NCBI GenBank assembly: GCA_016841965.1
Contig: JAEANN010000054.1
Location: 186,001 to 250,000, forward strand
Reading direction: 5' to 3'
DNA: 64,000 bases
DNA from: Candidatus Roseilinea mizusawaensis
Lineage (GTDB): Bacteria; Chloroflexota; Anaerolineae; J036; Brachytrichaceae
A program made the translations under genes and the position numbers. The stretch's first letter is position 1. Each line of letters begins with the position of its first letter. This document shows, in pieces, positions 45,989 through 54,493 of this stretch. The notes beneath the pieces are model-generated. The model ran no database searches and was not told the DNA's origin. It was given only the letters and a program-made list of their open reading frames with translations.

Positions 45989-47764
45989 CTAGAAATAGCT
46001 GCCGATAATCTCCAGAATACGCCTGATGTTCTGCACGTCGCCCGATTGCACACGCGTGTCGGAGGCGCGCGCAATATTGCTCAGCGCATTGATATCGGCG
46101 TCACTGCCATACGCCACCGGAATCACCAGCACCGGCGTGCGGCTGTTGCGCGCGTTCGCGATCACACGCACCGCCTCGTTCAGGGTCGCCTGACTTGCCG
46201 TGTCCTGCCCATCCGACAACAGAAGCACAGCCTTGATGCGCGATGAATCAGGGTCGGCAGTCAGTTGCTGAACCGCCTGGATCAGCGCGTCGTACAACGC
46301 AGTGTTGCCCCGCGCGCGCAGATTCTGTACCTGCGCCAGAATCTCCTCTCGATTCGTCTCCAGGCTGGCCATTGGCGTCAGCGTTTCCACGCGCGTGTCG
46401 AAACGCATCAGACTGACGTTGTTCTGGCTGGGTTGGTCCTCCAGAAAGATGGTGATGGCGGCTTTGGCCTGGCCAATCTTGTCGTCTTCATTCATGGAAC
46501 CAGAGGTATCAATCAGGATAACGACATCGGCCTGCTTCTTGACCAGTTGCCAGGATTGCTGCACGGCTGCCAGGACAGCCGGATCGGGCACAGGCAGCAA
46601 CACTTTGGGCTGCGCAGGATCAACACCCAGTTCAGATACGATGGGGTATCCCAACGGCACATCGGGATTGGCCGGGCGGAAACCACTTTCCAGCACTTTG
46701 AGCTGGTTCTCTGTCATCAACATGAAATCCGTGAAGACGCCGGCGGCCTGGCGTTGCTCCTCGGTCACCCAGGGCGCATTTGGCACGGCAAAGGGATGAT
46801 CGTGCAGGAATGTACCCTCTTTGGGATACAGCGCGACCAGCTTTTCGGGCGGCTTGTATTCAGTCTTGCCCTGGTTGATGTAGATCAGATCGTTCTCTTC
46901 CAGCGCCACAAAGTCAAGGTAATCCGGCCCCTGCGCGATATACTCTTTAAACTCGGTCGTGCGTTGTGAATAATGCTTGATCAGCTTCTCGATCTGGCGC
47001 ACGCCCTCTTGCACTTTGGGATCGTTGACCTGATCCATCGTCAGCTTGTCAGCATTCACGTTGCCGGCGTTGTAGCGCGAGCTGGCGTAGAACTCGGCCA
47101 GCAAGGTGGAAAGGGCCGTCGAGGAGACAAAGGGGTCGGTGTGGCCGTAGTACACGGCCTGCCGGCCGCTCAAGCCATACGCGCGCCAGCCGTCGGGTGC
47201 ATTGAACACCTCGAACAGCTCTTGCCAGCCAATGTCCTGACCTGGATGCTTGGCTTTGATGGCGTTCAGGCGCGATTCCCAGATGGCAACGACGACCGGC
47301 GCGACGGCAGTCGCGCGCGCCGCGTTCACATCGAAAATCTGCCGGCCTGTCTGGTAATTCACCAGCGCCAGCCAGTGCCGCACCGAGGGTGCGTAGATTG
47401 TCGGGCGCTCCACATTTGCGTTATTGGGGGCGAGAATCGCGTTGATGATGCCCTGCGCCACAGTGCCCGACGAGGCGTTTTTGCCTTCCACCCACACCGG
47501 CCGCTCGTTTACCCCAAGCGCCTGGCCGGTCACCGGGTGGCGGCCCTGCGCGTAGGAACGATTGAAAGCCGTGATGACATCCCGGATGTACAGCTCCATT
47601 TCCGGCGCGTAGACCAACTGCACCTCGACAGCATTCGCCGGCTTACTGAACTGCCCCGTCGCCGTGCTAATGACGTTGCTGACGCTGCGATAGAGCAATG
47701 TCACGAGCACAATCACAATTGCCAGACCGACAATCAGCCCGAATACTATTTTCTGCCGATTCAC
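45989..47764 (-). CDS. Membrane-anchored solute-binding/VWA-domain protein
   Basis: 591 residues from the GTG at 47764, which has GAGGAGG 4 bases upstream. One N-terminal membrane helix (VFGLIVGLAIVIVLVTLLY) anchors it. Residues about 60-380 form a periplasmic type II solute-binding domain (VEVQLVYAPEMELYIRDVIT). Residues about 410-591 are a von Willebrand factor A domain with the metal-site motif DTSGS (VVILIDTSGSMNEDDKIGQA). Such fusions appear across Chloroflexota; the VWA domain probably binds a partner protein in a metal-dependent way. Function unknown. Confidence 0.88.
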   Translation of the reverse strand: MNRQKIVFGLIVGLAIVIVLVTLLYRSVSNVISTATGQFSKPANAVEVQLVYAPEMELYIRDVITAFNRSYAQGRHPVTGQALGVNERPVWVEGKNASSGTVAQGIINAILAPNNANVERPTIYAPSVRHWLALVNYQTGRQIFDVNAARATAVAPVVVAIWESRLNAIKAKHPGQDIGWQELFEVFNAPDGWRAYGLSGRQAVYYGHTDPFVSSTALSTLLAEFYASSRYNAGNVNADKLTMDQVNDPKVQEGVRQIEKLIKHYSQRTTEFKEYIAQGPDYLDFVALEENDLIYINQGKTEYKPPEKLVALYPKEGTFLHDHPFAVPNAPWVTEEQRQAAGVFTDFMLMTENQLKVLESGFRPANPDVPLGYPIVSELGVDPAQPKVLLPVPDPAVLAAVQQSWQLVKKQADVVILIDTSGSMNEDDKIGQAKAAITIFLEDQPSQNNVSLMRFDTRVETLTPMASLETNREEILAQVQNLRARGNTALYDALIQAVQQLTADPDSSRIKAVLLLSDGQDTASQATLNEAVRVIANARNSRTPVLVIPVAYGSDADINALSNIARASDTRVQSGDVQNIRRILEIIGSYF

Positions 47765-47937
47765 GTGCACCTCCTCGATTTGCGCCGGGCACACCCGCGC
47801 TAGAAGCCGCATTGAGATTGAGAATAGCTCCAATTCTCGCGCATTTTCAGGCTAGCGAATCGAGGGGAAATTACCACAATGCAAGGCGGCGCGCACGTTT
47901 ACATGGCTGACAAGTAACCGATAGCCGGCTGCCTGCA

Positions 47938-48414
47938 TTACAGCAGCCCGCGCCGTCTGGCCAGGTGAACGGCTTCCACGCGCCCATCGGCGCCCAGCTT
48001 CGACAACACATTGCCAACGTGGAAGGTAGCCGTGCGCTCCGAGATGCCCAGGCGCGCGGCGATCTCCTTGTTGCGCAAGCCCTGCGCCATGAGCCGCAGT
48101 ACTTCTTCCTCGCGCAGCGTCAGCGCCGGCATGGGGGGCAGGTAATCCTCGCCGCTTTGACGCGGCGCGACATCGCCCAGCGCGCTGTCGCCAGCCGGCT
48201 GTTGGGCTTGATGGGCGATGCGGATTGCCGACTCCAATAACTGCCGGGCGACGGTGATCTCGTGCGTGTCCGGGGGCAGTGACGCCAGCGCACGATCGAG
48301 CCGCTCAACGGCGCGCGCGATCATGTCTCCGACCGCGTCGAGGGCAGCTTGCAACGGCGGGTCGGAAAATGAAGTTAGCCCCTCTTCGGGGCGTTCGGGG
48401 GAATCGAAGATCAT
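47938..48414 (-). CDS. LuxR-type helix-turn-helix regulator without receiver
   Basis: 158 residues. A helical N-terminal part (about 1-90) has no recognised sensor domain. The C-terminal LuxR HTH is complete: LTLREEEVLRLMAQGLRNKE, then IAARLGISERTATFHVGNVL. It could act through a partner protein or by an unknown ligand. It is on the same strand as the VWA gene and 173 bp upstream of it. Confidence 0.88.
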   Translation of the reverse strand: MIFDSPERPEEGLTSFSDPPLQAALDAVGDMIARAVERLDRALASLPPDTHEITVARQLLESAIRIAHQAQQPAGDSALGDVAPRQSGEDYLPPMPALTLREEEVLRLMAQGLRNKEIAARLGISERTATFHVGNVLSKLGADGRVEAVHLARRRGLL

Positions 48415-48508
48415 GGCTGCTCAGGCTAGCAGAACAGAATGTGAGCAGCATTGGAGAGCGCCGGGACTCCGCACTGGCGAAGCCCCGGCGTGACACGGCA
48501 TCCTAGAC

Positions 48509-48778
48509 TTAGACCTTGACCTCGCCTTTGATCGGTTTGGCCGGCTCCGGCGATTCGCCTTCAGCCAGCGGGCGCTTGAAGACATAGAAGGCCGTGCCCA
48601 TCGGCTGCATGTGAATCCCTGCCAGCTCCCACCCTTTCATGCCAAGATCGTTCAGGATGCGCTTTCCGAACGCGGTCATGCGCTCGCCGTCCTGGATCAA
48701 GATTTCCTCGCCCTCGGACGACACGCGCCCGCGCATATCCACGTACACGACTTTGTATTCAAAATGTTGCTTGCTCAT
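48509..48778 (-). CDS. Small DUF4177-like protein
   Basis: 89 residues from the ATG at 48778. FEYKVVYVDMRGRVSSEGEE and LNDLGMKGWELAGIHMQPMG are the pattern of DUF4177 and related small proteins (YKVV...GWEL). Function is not known for the family. An acidic/proline tail of about 20 residues follows. The frame continues upstream but without conserved sequence. Confidence 0.75.
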   Translation of the reverse strand: MSKQHFEYKVVYVDMRGRVSSEGEEILIQDGERMTAFGKRILNDLGMKGWELAGIHMQPMGTAFYVFKRPLAEGESPEPAKPIKGEVKV

Positions 48779-48932
48779 GCTGCGACTATACGGGCTTGAG
48801 GGTCGGCGCACACCGGCGAAAACTACAGGCCCTGCTACAGATTTCATACAGGTTGACAGGCGCGCCTGCGGTTTGCCGGTCTTGCGAACCTTACAAGGCT
48901 CAACAACCCTCAAGCACCTTAGCCATCTGCAC

Positions 48933-50093
48933 TTACCCATGCCGCCGCATGAAGCGTTGCATGCGTTCCAGAGCCTGCTCGATCTTCTCGTAGGCTGTGG
49001 CGTAGCACATGCGCACAAAGCCCTCGCCGCCGACGCCAAAGGCGCTGCCCGGAATGCAGGCGACCTGTTCTTCCAGCAGCAGCTTGTCGGCAAATTCCTC
49101 GTCGGTCATGCCGGTGCGCCGCACAGCGGGGAATGCGTAGAACGCTCCGCGCGGCTCGAAGCAGTCTAGGCCCAGGGCGTTCAGGCCGCCGACGATCAAC
49201 TTGCGCCGGCGATCATATTCGGCCAGCATGCGTTGCACATGCGGCTCGCCCTGCTCCAACGCCACCAGCGCGGCCACCTGGGCTGTGGTGGGCGCGGACA
49301 TGATGGTGTATTGGTGCACCTTGCGTGTGGGAGCAACCAGCTCGGCCGGGCCGGCTACATAGCCAATCCGCCAGCCGGTCATGGCGTAATCTTTGCTAAA
49401 GCCGCCCAGCAGGAGGGTGCGCGCCTTCATGCCTGGCAGCGCCGCGAAACAGACATGCTCGACGCCGTACACCAGCCGGTCGTAAATCTCATCGCTGATG
49501 ACCAGCAAATCGTGCTTTTCGGCCACGGCGGCCACTTCGAGCATCCGTTCGCGGCTCATCACGGCGCCGGTCGGGTTGTTGGGATAGCCGATCAGGATGG
49601 CCTTGGTTCTGGGCGTGATGCGCGCCTCGATCTCGGCGCCGGTCACCATGAAGTCGTTTTCGACCCGGCAGGGAATGGTGACGGGCACGCCGCCGGCAAA
49701 CACCACTTCGGCGGTATAGGCCACAAAGCAGGGCTGCGGCACGATCACTTCATCGCCGGGGTCGCAGATGGCGGTCAGGGCCAGGTAAAGCGCCTCGCTC
49801 ACGCCGACGGTGATCAACACTTCATCTTCAGGGTGATAGCTGACACCGTAAAGACGGTTGAGGTGCCGGCTGACTGCCTGGCGCAATTCGATTGTGCCGG
49901 AATTGCTGGTGTAGTGGGTCTCGCCACGCTGCAGCGATGCCACCCCTTCTGCGATGATCGGCTCTGGTGTGACAAAATCCGGCTCGCCGATACCCAGTGA
50001 GATTACGTCCGGCATAGTGGCGGCAATGTCGAAATACTTGCGGATGCCCGATGGCGGCACCGACGCAACACGTTTGGAAATGAACTGTCTCAT
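48933..50093 (-). CDS. Pyridoxal-phosphate aminotransferase, class I/II
   Basis: About 386 residues from the ATG at 50093 (MRQFISKRVASVPPSGIRKY). Motifs are SLGIGEPDFVTPEPI, the PLP pocket ILIGYPNNPTGAVMS, DEIYDRLVYG, and the PLP lysine in GGFSKDYAMTGWRIGYVAGP. The C-terminal Arg (GEGFVRMCYA) binds the substrate carboxylate. It is an aspartate/aromatic aminotransferase-type enzyme; aspartate as substrate is plausible but not certain. It lies 81 bp after the nucleotidyltransferase gene on the same strand. Confidence 0.92.
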   Translation of the reverse strand: MRQFISKRVASVPPSGIRKYFDIAATMPDVISLGIGEPDFVTPEPIIAEGVASLQRGETHYTSNSGTIELRQAVSRHLNRLYGVSYHPEDEVLITVGVSEALYLALTAICDPGDEVIVPQPCFVAYTAEVVFAGGVPVTIPCRVENDFMVTGAEIEARITPRTKAILIGYPNNPTGAVMSRERMLEVAAVAEKHDLLVISDEIYDRLVYGVEHVCFAALPGMKARTLLLGGFSKDYAMTGWRIGYVAGPAELVAPTRKVHQYTIMSAPTTAQVAALVALEQGEPHVQRMLAEYDRRRKLIVGGLNALGLDCFEPRGAFYAFPAVRRTGMTDEEFADKLLLEEQVACIPGSAFGVGGEGFVRMCYATAYEKIEQALERMQRFMRRHG

Positions 50094-50174
50094 GGATGGA
50101 TTGCAACATTCGGCCATCGACTCATCGAGTCATTGAGGCAATCGCTCAATCACCCAACGGGCCAAGGGCGAAAT

Positions 50175-51176
50175 CTACTCGGAGTCGAAGCCGACGATGC
50201 TCGAATCGCCGACGTTGAAGCGCCGGGGCCGGCCGATCACCAACGCATCGCGCCCAATCAGCGAACGGGCCAGCACATGATCGGTGACGCGCGCGCCGGC
50301 GTCCACAATGCTGTCGCGCACCACGCTGCTCTCGATCTGGCAGCCTTCGGCGATGGTGGCATACGGGCCGATGACACTGCGGGTGATCGTGGCAGAGGGA
50401 TGAATATGCACCGGCGGCACAATCACACAGTCACAGTGATCCCAGGCGCTGCTGTTGTCGTGGCCGTGCTCCAACAAATAGCGATTGGTTTCCAGTACTG
50501 TGTCGGGTTTGCCGCAGTCCAGCCACACATCCACCTGGCTGGTGCGCAGTTTGGCGCCTGCCTCGATCATCAGGTTGAAGGCGTCGGCCAGAAAATACTC
50601 GCCCTGCGTTTTGATGTCGCGCGCGATCAGTTCTGCGCAGGCGTTCATCAACCTGGCCGCATCCCGAACGTAGTACATGCCGATGACGGCCAGACGATTG
50701 TCCATGCTGGCCGGCTTCTCGATAAAGCGGACGATGGTGCCGGCGGCGTCGAGCTGCACCACCCCGAAGCGGCGCGGGTCTTCGACCTCTTTGACAAAGA
50801 TCACGCCATCGGACTGCTCGTCCCTCAATGAGGACAGATTCACGTGCGCCAGGGTGTCAACAAAGACGACGAAGGTCGGCCCGGCCACCAAGTCGCGCGC
50901 CAGCAAGATGGCCGGCGCCTGGCCGTTCAGCTCCTTCTGCTCCACGTAGTGCGCGCGCAACTGCGGATAGTTGCGGCTCACGTAGTCGTGAATCTGGTCG
51001 CCCAGAAACCCGACCACAAACACCACCGTGTCGATTTCTGTTCCGTTCGCCACAATGCGGTCGAGGATATGACCGAGCACCGGCTTGCCGGCCACATTGA
51101 TCAACGGTTTGGGCTTGGTGTAGGTATGGGGCCGCAGGCGCGTCCCGAAGCCGGCCAAAGGAATGATCAAGTTCAT
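50175..51176 (-). CDS. Sugar-phosphate nucleotidyltransferase
   Basis: 333 residues. The nucleotidyltransferase motif is MNLIIPLAGFGTRLRPHTYT-KPKPLINVAGKPV. FVVFVDTLAHVNLSSL holds the metal-binding Asp, and GEYFLADAFNLMIEAG and VDWLDCGKPDTVLETNRYL-type elements follow (here VDVWLDCG). A C-terminal left-handed beta-helix (VHIHPSATITRSVIGPYATI) is added. It is close to glucose-1-phosphate thymidylyl/uridylyltransferases. The product is unclear. It serves cell-surface sugar synthesis. Confidence 0.9.
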   Translation of the reverse strand: MNLIIPLAGFGTRLRPHTYTKPKPLINVAGKPVLGHILDRIVANGTEIDTVVFVVGFLGDQIHDYVSRNYPQLRAHYVEQKELNGQAPAILLARDLVAGPTFVVFVDTLAHVNLSSLRDEQSDGVIFVKEVEDPRRFGVVQLDAAGTIVRFIEKPASMDNRLAVIGMYYVRDAARLMNACAELIARDIKTQGEYFLADAFNLMIEAGAKLRTSQVDVWLDCGKPDTVLETNRYLLEHGHDNSSAWDHCDCVIVPPVHIHPSATITRSVIGPYATIAEGCQIESSVVRDSIVDAGARVTDHVLARSLIGRDALVIGRPRRFNVGDSSIVGFDSE

Positions 51177-51277
51177 AAGCAGTAAGCAGAGGTCGCGAGT
51201 GAGTATTCTGATGCCTGATTAGAACACAACTGATCCACACCCGGCAGGCTGTCGGCGCCCACAGGATGCCGGTCAGG

Positions 51278-52747
51278 TCACAGCGCAGGCTTGCGCAGAT
51301 GCCACTCCGTGTTGCGCTGGAATGCGTCGGCGGCGCGCAGCACGGTTTTCTCGTCGAACGCCGCGCCCATCAACTGCATACCAATGGGCAGGCCGGCCGT
51401 GTCGAAGCCGCACGGGATGCTCACACCACAAATGCCGGCCAGGTTCATCGTCAGTGTGAAAATGTCCGAGAGATACATCTGAATCGGATCGTCGGCCTTC
51501 TCGCCGATCTTGAAGGCGGTGGTCGGCGAGGTGGGCGCCACGATCAGATCGACCTGGGCGAAGGCGCGCTCAAATTCTTGCTTGATCAACGTGCGCACTT
51601 TCTGCGCCCGCACGTAGTAGGCGTCGTAATAGCCGGCGCTGAGGGCATATGTGCCCAGCATGATGCGGCGCTTGACCTCGGCGCCGAAGCCTGCGCCGCG
51701 CGTCTTGCGGTAGGTGTCCACCAGGTCTGCGCCGGGGACGCGCAAGCCATAGCGCACGCTGTCAAAGCGGGCCAGATTGGCCGACGCCTCGGCGGTGGCG
51801 ATCAGGTAATACACCGGCAGCGCCAGAGTGGTGCTGGGCAGGCTGATGTCGATCACGCTTGCGCCCAGGCTGCGCAGGGTTTCAATGCCGGCGCGCACGG
51901 CCTCGGTCACTTCAGGCTGCATGCCGGGGATGAAATACTCACGCGGCACGCCGATACGCAGCCCGCGTATGTCGCCGTTCAAAGCCTGTTCCCAGCCCTC
52001 TACCGGCCTGGCGGCGCTGGTCGAATCGTGCGGGTCATGCCCGGCGATCACCTCCAGCATGATTGCAGCGTCGCGCGCGTCTTTGGCCAGCACGCCCACC
52101 GAGTCCAGCGATGAGGCATAAGCGATCAAGCCATAGCGCGAGACACGGCCATACGAGTTTTTGAGGCCGGTGATGCCGCACAACGCCGCCGGCTGGCGCA
52201 CGCTGCCGCCGGTGTCGCTGCCCAACGCAGCGCAGCACAGATCGGCGGCTACCGCAGCCGCGCTGCCGCCCGACGACCCACCCGGCACACGCGCCTCGTC
52301 CCACGGATTGCGCGTGACGCCAAAAGCCGAGTTCTCGGTGGAGGAACCCATAGCAAACTCGTCGGTGTTGGTTTTACCCAGCAAGACGGCGCCGGCTGCG
52401 CGCAAACGGGCCACGCAGGTGGCATCCCAGGCCGGTGTGTAGTGCTCCAGAATGCGCGAACCGGCTGTGGTGCGCAGCCCGCGCGTGCTCAACACATCCT
52501 TGATGCCGAGAGGAACGCCGAGCAGCGGTTGATCGTTGAACGCCGCTGCGCCCTCGCGCCTCAGGCGCTCGTCCGCTGCAGCGGCCTGTTGCAGCGCCTC
52601 GTCTGCATTTACCGTCAGAAAAGCGTTCAGGCGTGGGTTCAGCGCGTGGATGCGCGTCAGACAAGCGCGGGTGAGCGCGGTTGCAGTAACATGGCCGGCG
52701 CCCAGGCTGGCGCGGGCTTCGTGGATTGTAAGAGCGCAAAGGTTCAT
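51278..52747 (-). CDS. gatA: Glutamyl/aspartyl-tRNA amidotransferase subunit A
   Basis: GatA releases ammonia from glutamine for the conversion of Asp-tRNA(Asn) and Glu-tRNA(Gln). The 489-residue protein has the amidase triad: Lys in LGIKDVLSTRGLRTTAGSRI, the Ser pair in GSDTGGSVRQPAALCGITGL, and PGGSSGGSAAAVAADLC. Length is standard. It follows gatC by 20 bp. gatB, which completes the complex, is not in the window. Confidence 0.97.
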   Translation of the reverse strand: MNLCALTIHEARASLGAGHVTATALTRACLTRIHALNPRLNAFLTVNADEALQQAAAADERLRREGAAAFNDQPLLGVPLGIKDVLSTRGLRTTAGSRILEHYTPAWDATCVARLRAAGAVLLGKTNTDEFAMGSSTENSAFGVTRNPWDEARVPGGSSGGSAAAVAADLCCAALGSDTGGSVRQPAALCGITGLKNSYGRVSRYGLIAYASSLDSVGVLAKDARDAAIMLEVIAGHDPHDSTSAARPVEGWEQALNGDIRGLRIGVPREYFIPGMQPEVTEAVRAGIETLRSLGASVIDISLPSTTLALPVYYLIATAEASANLARFDSVRYGLRVPGADLVDTYRKTRGAGFGAEVKRRIMLGTYALSAGYYDAYYVRAQKVRTLIKQEFERAFAQVDLIVAPTSPTTAFKIGEKADDPIQMYLSDIFTLTMNLAGICGVSIPCGFDTAGLPIGMQLMGAAFDEKTVLRAADAFQRNTEWHLRKPAL

Positions 52748-52767
52748 GGCGGAGGTGCGGGCAAAGA

Positions 52768-53088
52768 CTAGTCGCCGTTGTCAAAAGTCGCCTGCACTTC
52801 AAAGCTGGCGCCGTCGGTGCGCGGCGCGTTGGCCAGCGCCTCCTCGCGCGAGAGGCCAGGGGCAGGGATGTCTTCGGCCCGCATCACATTGCGCGCATCG
52901 AGCACAGTAGCCGTGGGGGGAATATCGTCCACATTCACCGTCATCAGCGTAGCGGCGTATTCCAGGATGGCTGACAACTGGCCGGCGTAGCGCGATTTCT
53001 CATCCTCGGTCAAGTCGAGCCGCGCCAGCAGGGCGATGCGCTCGACTTCAGCCGGGCTGAGCGTGGGGGCAGGCGTGGGATCAGGCAT
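52768..53088 (-). CDS. gatC: Glutamyl/aspartyl-tRNA amidotransferase subunit C
   Basis: GatC is the short protein that clamps GatA and GatB together. The 106-residue sequence starts after a Pro-rich lead with LSPAEVERIALLARLDLTED and continues SRYAGQLSAILEYAATLMTV, with LREDxP-type MRAEDIPAPGLSREEALANA near the end. It lies between bactofilin (18 bp) and gatA (20 bp) on the same strand. Confidence 0.96.
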   Translation of the reverse strand: MPDPTPAPTLSPAEVERIALLARLDLTEDEKSRYAGQLSAILEYAATLMTVNVDDIPPTATVLDARNVMRAEDIPAPGLSREEALANAPRTDGASFEVQATFDNGD

Positions 53089-53106
53089 GATGTCGGCAGA
53101 TCAGGC

Positions 53107-53613
53107 TCACTCTGTTTCTTCGGGTTGCAGCGCAGGCGCAACAGGACGTGGAGGCAACACTTGGGGAGTGTCGAACAGGGGCGGCTCCACATCACCATTC
53201 ATGTTGGTCTGCCCGCGCAGAAAAGCGCCTTCGTTCAGCAACAGGGTGTTCACGTTGAGGTCGCCGAAAAGTTTGCCGGTCTCGGTAATCTCGACACGAT
53301 TGGCGGTCACATTGCCCTTGATCTGCCCCGACACCACCACGTTATAAGCCTGGATGTCGGCAACAACCCGCGCCGACTCGGCCACAATCAGATTGCCGGC
53401 AGTTTGAATCTGGCCCTCAAACAGGCCCTCGACACGAATGCCGCCGTCACTCTGCAAGACACCGTTCATGCGGCAGTTTGCGCCGATGACTGTTTCGATC
53501 TTGGCAGCCTGGCTGCCGGCCACAGCCGGCGCAGACGCCGAGTCAAAGCGAGCCGCCGCCGGGGCGGTTGGCACAGGCTGAGACGCCGGCGCAGGCTTCT
53601 CTCTTCCAAACAT
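53107..53613 (-). CDS. Bactofilin
   Basis: A 168-residue polymer-forming cytoskeletal protein. Disordered Pro/Ala-rich ends flank a right-handed beta-helix core, about residues 38-140 (TVIGANCRMNGVLQSDGGIR, VEGLFEGQIQTAGNLIVAES, VVVSGQIKGNVTANRVEITE). Bactofilins form filaments without nucleotide at the membrane and guide cell-wall growth or curvature. It lies between ftsB-like and gatC, all on one strand. Confidence 0.93.
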   Translation of the reverse strand: MFGREKPAPASQPVPTAPAAARFDSASAPAVAGSQAAKIETVIGANCRMNGVLQSDGGIRVEGLFEGQIQTAGNLIVAESARVVADIQAYNVVVSGQIKGNVTANRVEITETGKLFGDLNVNTLLLNEGAFLRGQTNMNGDVEPPLFDTPQVLPPRPVAPALQPEETE

Positions 53614-53740
53614 GCGTTTGTCCTCCAGTCGTTACTCAGAGTCGTCGGTTCCGATGACCGGAACAACAGCCTATATATACCATGCGCCTGTTCAGGCGCG
53701 CTGGGGCGCGCTTTGAGAGCGCACAGAAGCCGGCCAGGCG

Positions 53741-54112
53741 TCAGCGGGCCGGCTGCGGGGGCGTGGCGTCCAACCAGATCGCGCGCGGGGGCGCTGCATT
53801 CTGAACAGATGGCGGGACCACGGCAATCTCGCCGCGCCGCACCAGGCGATACTCGACGCGCGCCCGGCGCTCCACGTAAGCCTCGCTGGTCACATAATCC
53901 AGCCTGGCCTTGAGTTGATCGCGCCTGGCCTCGGCCTGGGCAACCTGAGTGGACAACTGATCAACCGCTGTTCGCACATGGGCTTCGGCATCGAGCCGGC
54001 CCATGAGATTGAACAACAGCGGCAGCGACAGGATCAGCAAAATGAGGGCCGTCCACGTCAACAGGCGCGCCGGGCCGGCCGAGGGGTCTTGAACGGGAGT
54101 TGCCGGCTGCAT
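53741..54112 (-). CDS. FtsB/DivIC-type septum formation initiator
   Basis: 123 residues from the ATG at 54112. A short cytoplasmic part is followed by one membrane helix (LLTWTALILLILSLPLLFNL) and a coiled coil (LSTQVAQAEARRDQLKARLD) that ends in YVERRARVEYRLVRRGEIAV, the conserved FtsB/DivIC end (YIExxARxxxxxxxxGE). It should act with FtsL and FtsQ-like proteins in division. It begins 30 bp after the tRNA-Leu gene. Confidence 0.88.
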   Translation of the reverse strand: MQPATPVQDPSAGPARLLTWTALILLILSLPLLFNLMGRLDAEAHVRTAVDQLSTQVAQAEARRDQLKARLDYVTSEAYVERRARVEYRLVRRGEIAVVPPSVQNAAPPRAIWLDATPPQPAR

Positions 54113-54142
54113 GTGCGTGTCCTGGGCTGAAAAAAGAGAGTA

Positions 54143-54226
<84 letters not shown>

Positions 54227-54275
54227 ATTTTGGGCCGCAACAGCCTGTCGCCCGGCTGCTGAAACCGCGACAGGT

Positions 54276-54281
54276 ATTATA
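54276..54281 (-). promoter_or_regulatory. -10 box of the tRNA-Leu promoter
   Basis: TATAAT on the minus strand lies 50 bp before the tRNA 5' end. The -35 region is weak. The primary transcript would carry a 40-base leader with a CCTGTCGC/GGCGACAGG hairpin. Confidence 0.6.
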
Positions 54282-54399
54282 GCACGATCCTGTCGGCAGG
54301 TGGGTGGTGAAGTGAATTTGGCCGCTTGGCCGCAAAAACCAATTGCCCCTCTCACGAGGTTGCAATCTAGCCCCTGACAGATTTCGACTGCGTCCGGTT

Positions 54400-54425
54400 C
54401 GCCGGCCTCGTCCTCGAGGCCGGCG
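54400..54425 (-). other. GC hairpin after aspS
   Basis: CGCCGGCCTCG (54400-54410) and CGAGGCCGGCG (54415-54425) form a perfect 11-bp stem with a 4-base loop, 69 bp downstream of the aspS stop codon. It has no T-run, so it may stabilise the transcript end or act as a weak terminator. Confidence 0.55.
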
Positions 54426-54493
54426 AGCAGTTGGTAATCCGCTCCGCTCTCACGGCGCGTCCGTTGTCAAGTCGGCCTTTTAGTCCACAATTT

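Noticed and set aside
53648-53699. Two small palindromes between bactofilin and ftsB-like genes
   Set aside because: GTTCCG/CGGAAC and GCGCCTG/CAGGCGC are real, but short and without T-run or clear promoter relation, so I make no functional claim.
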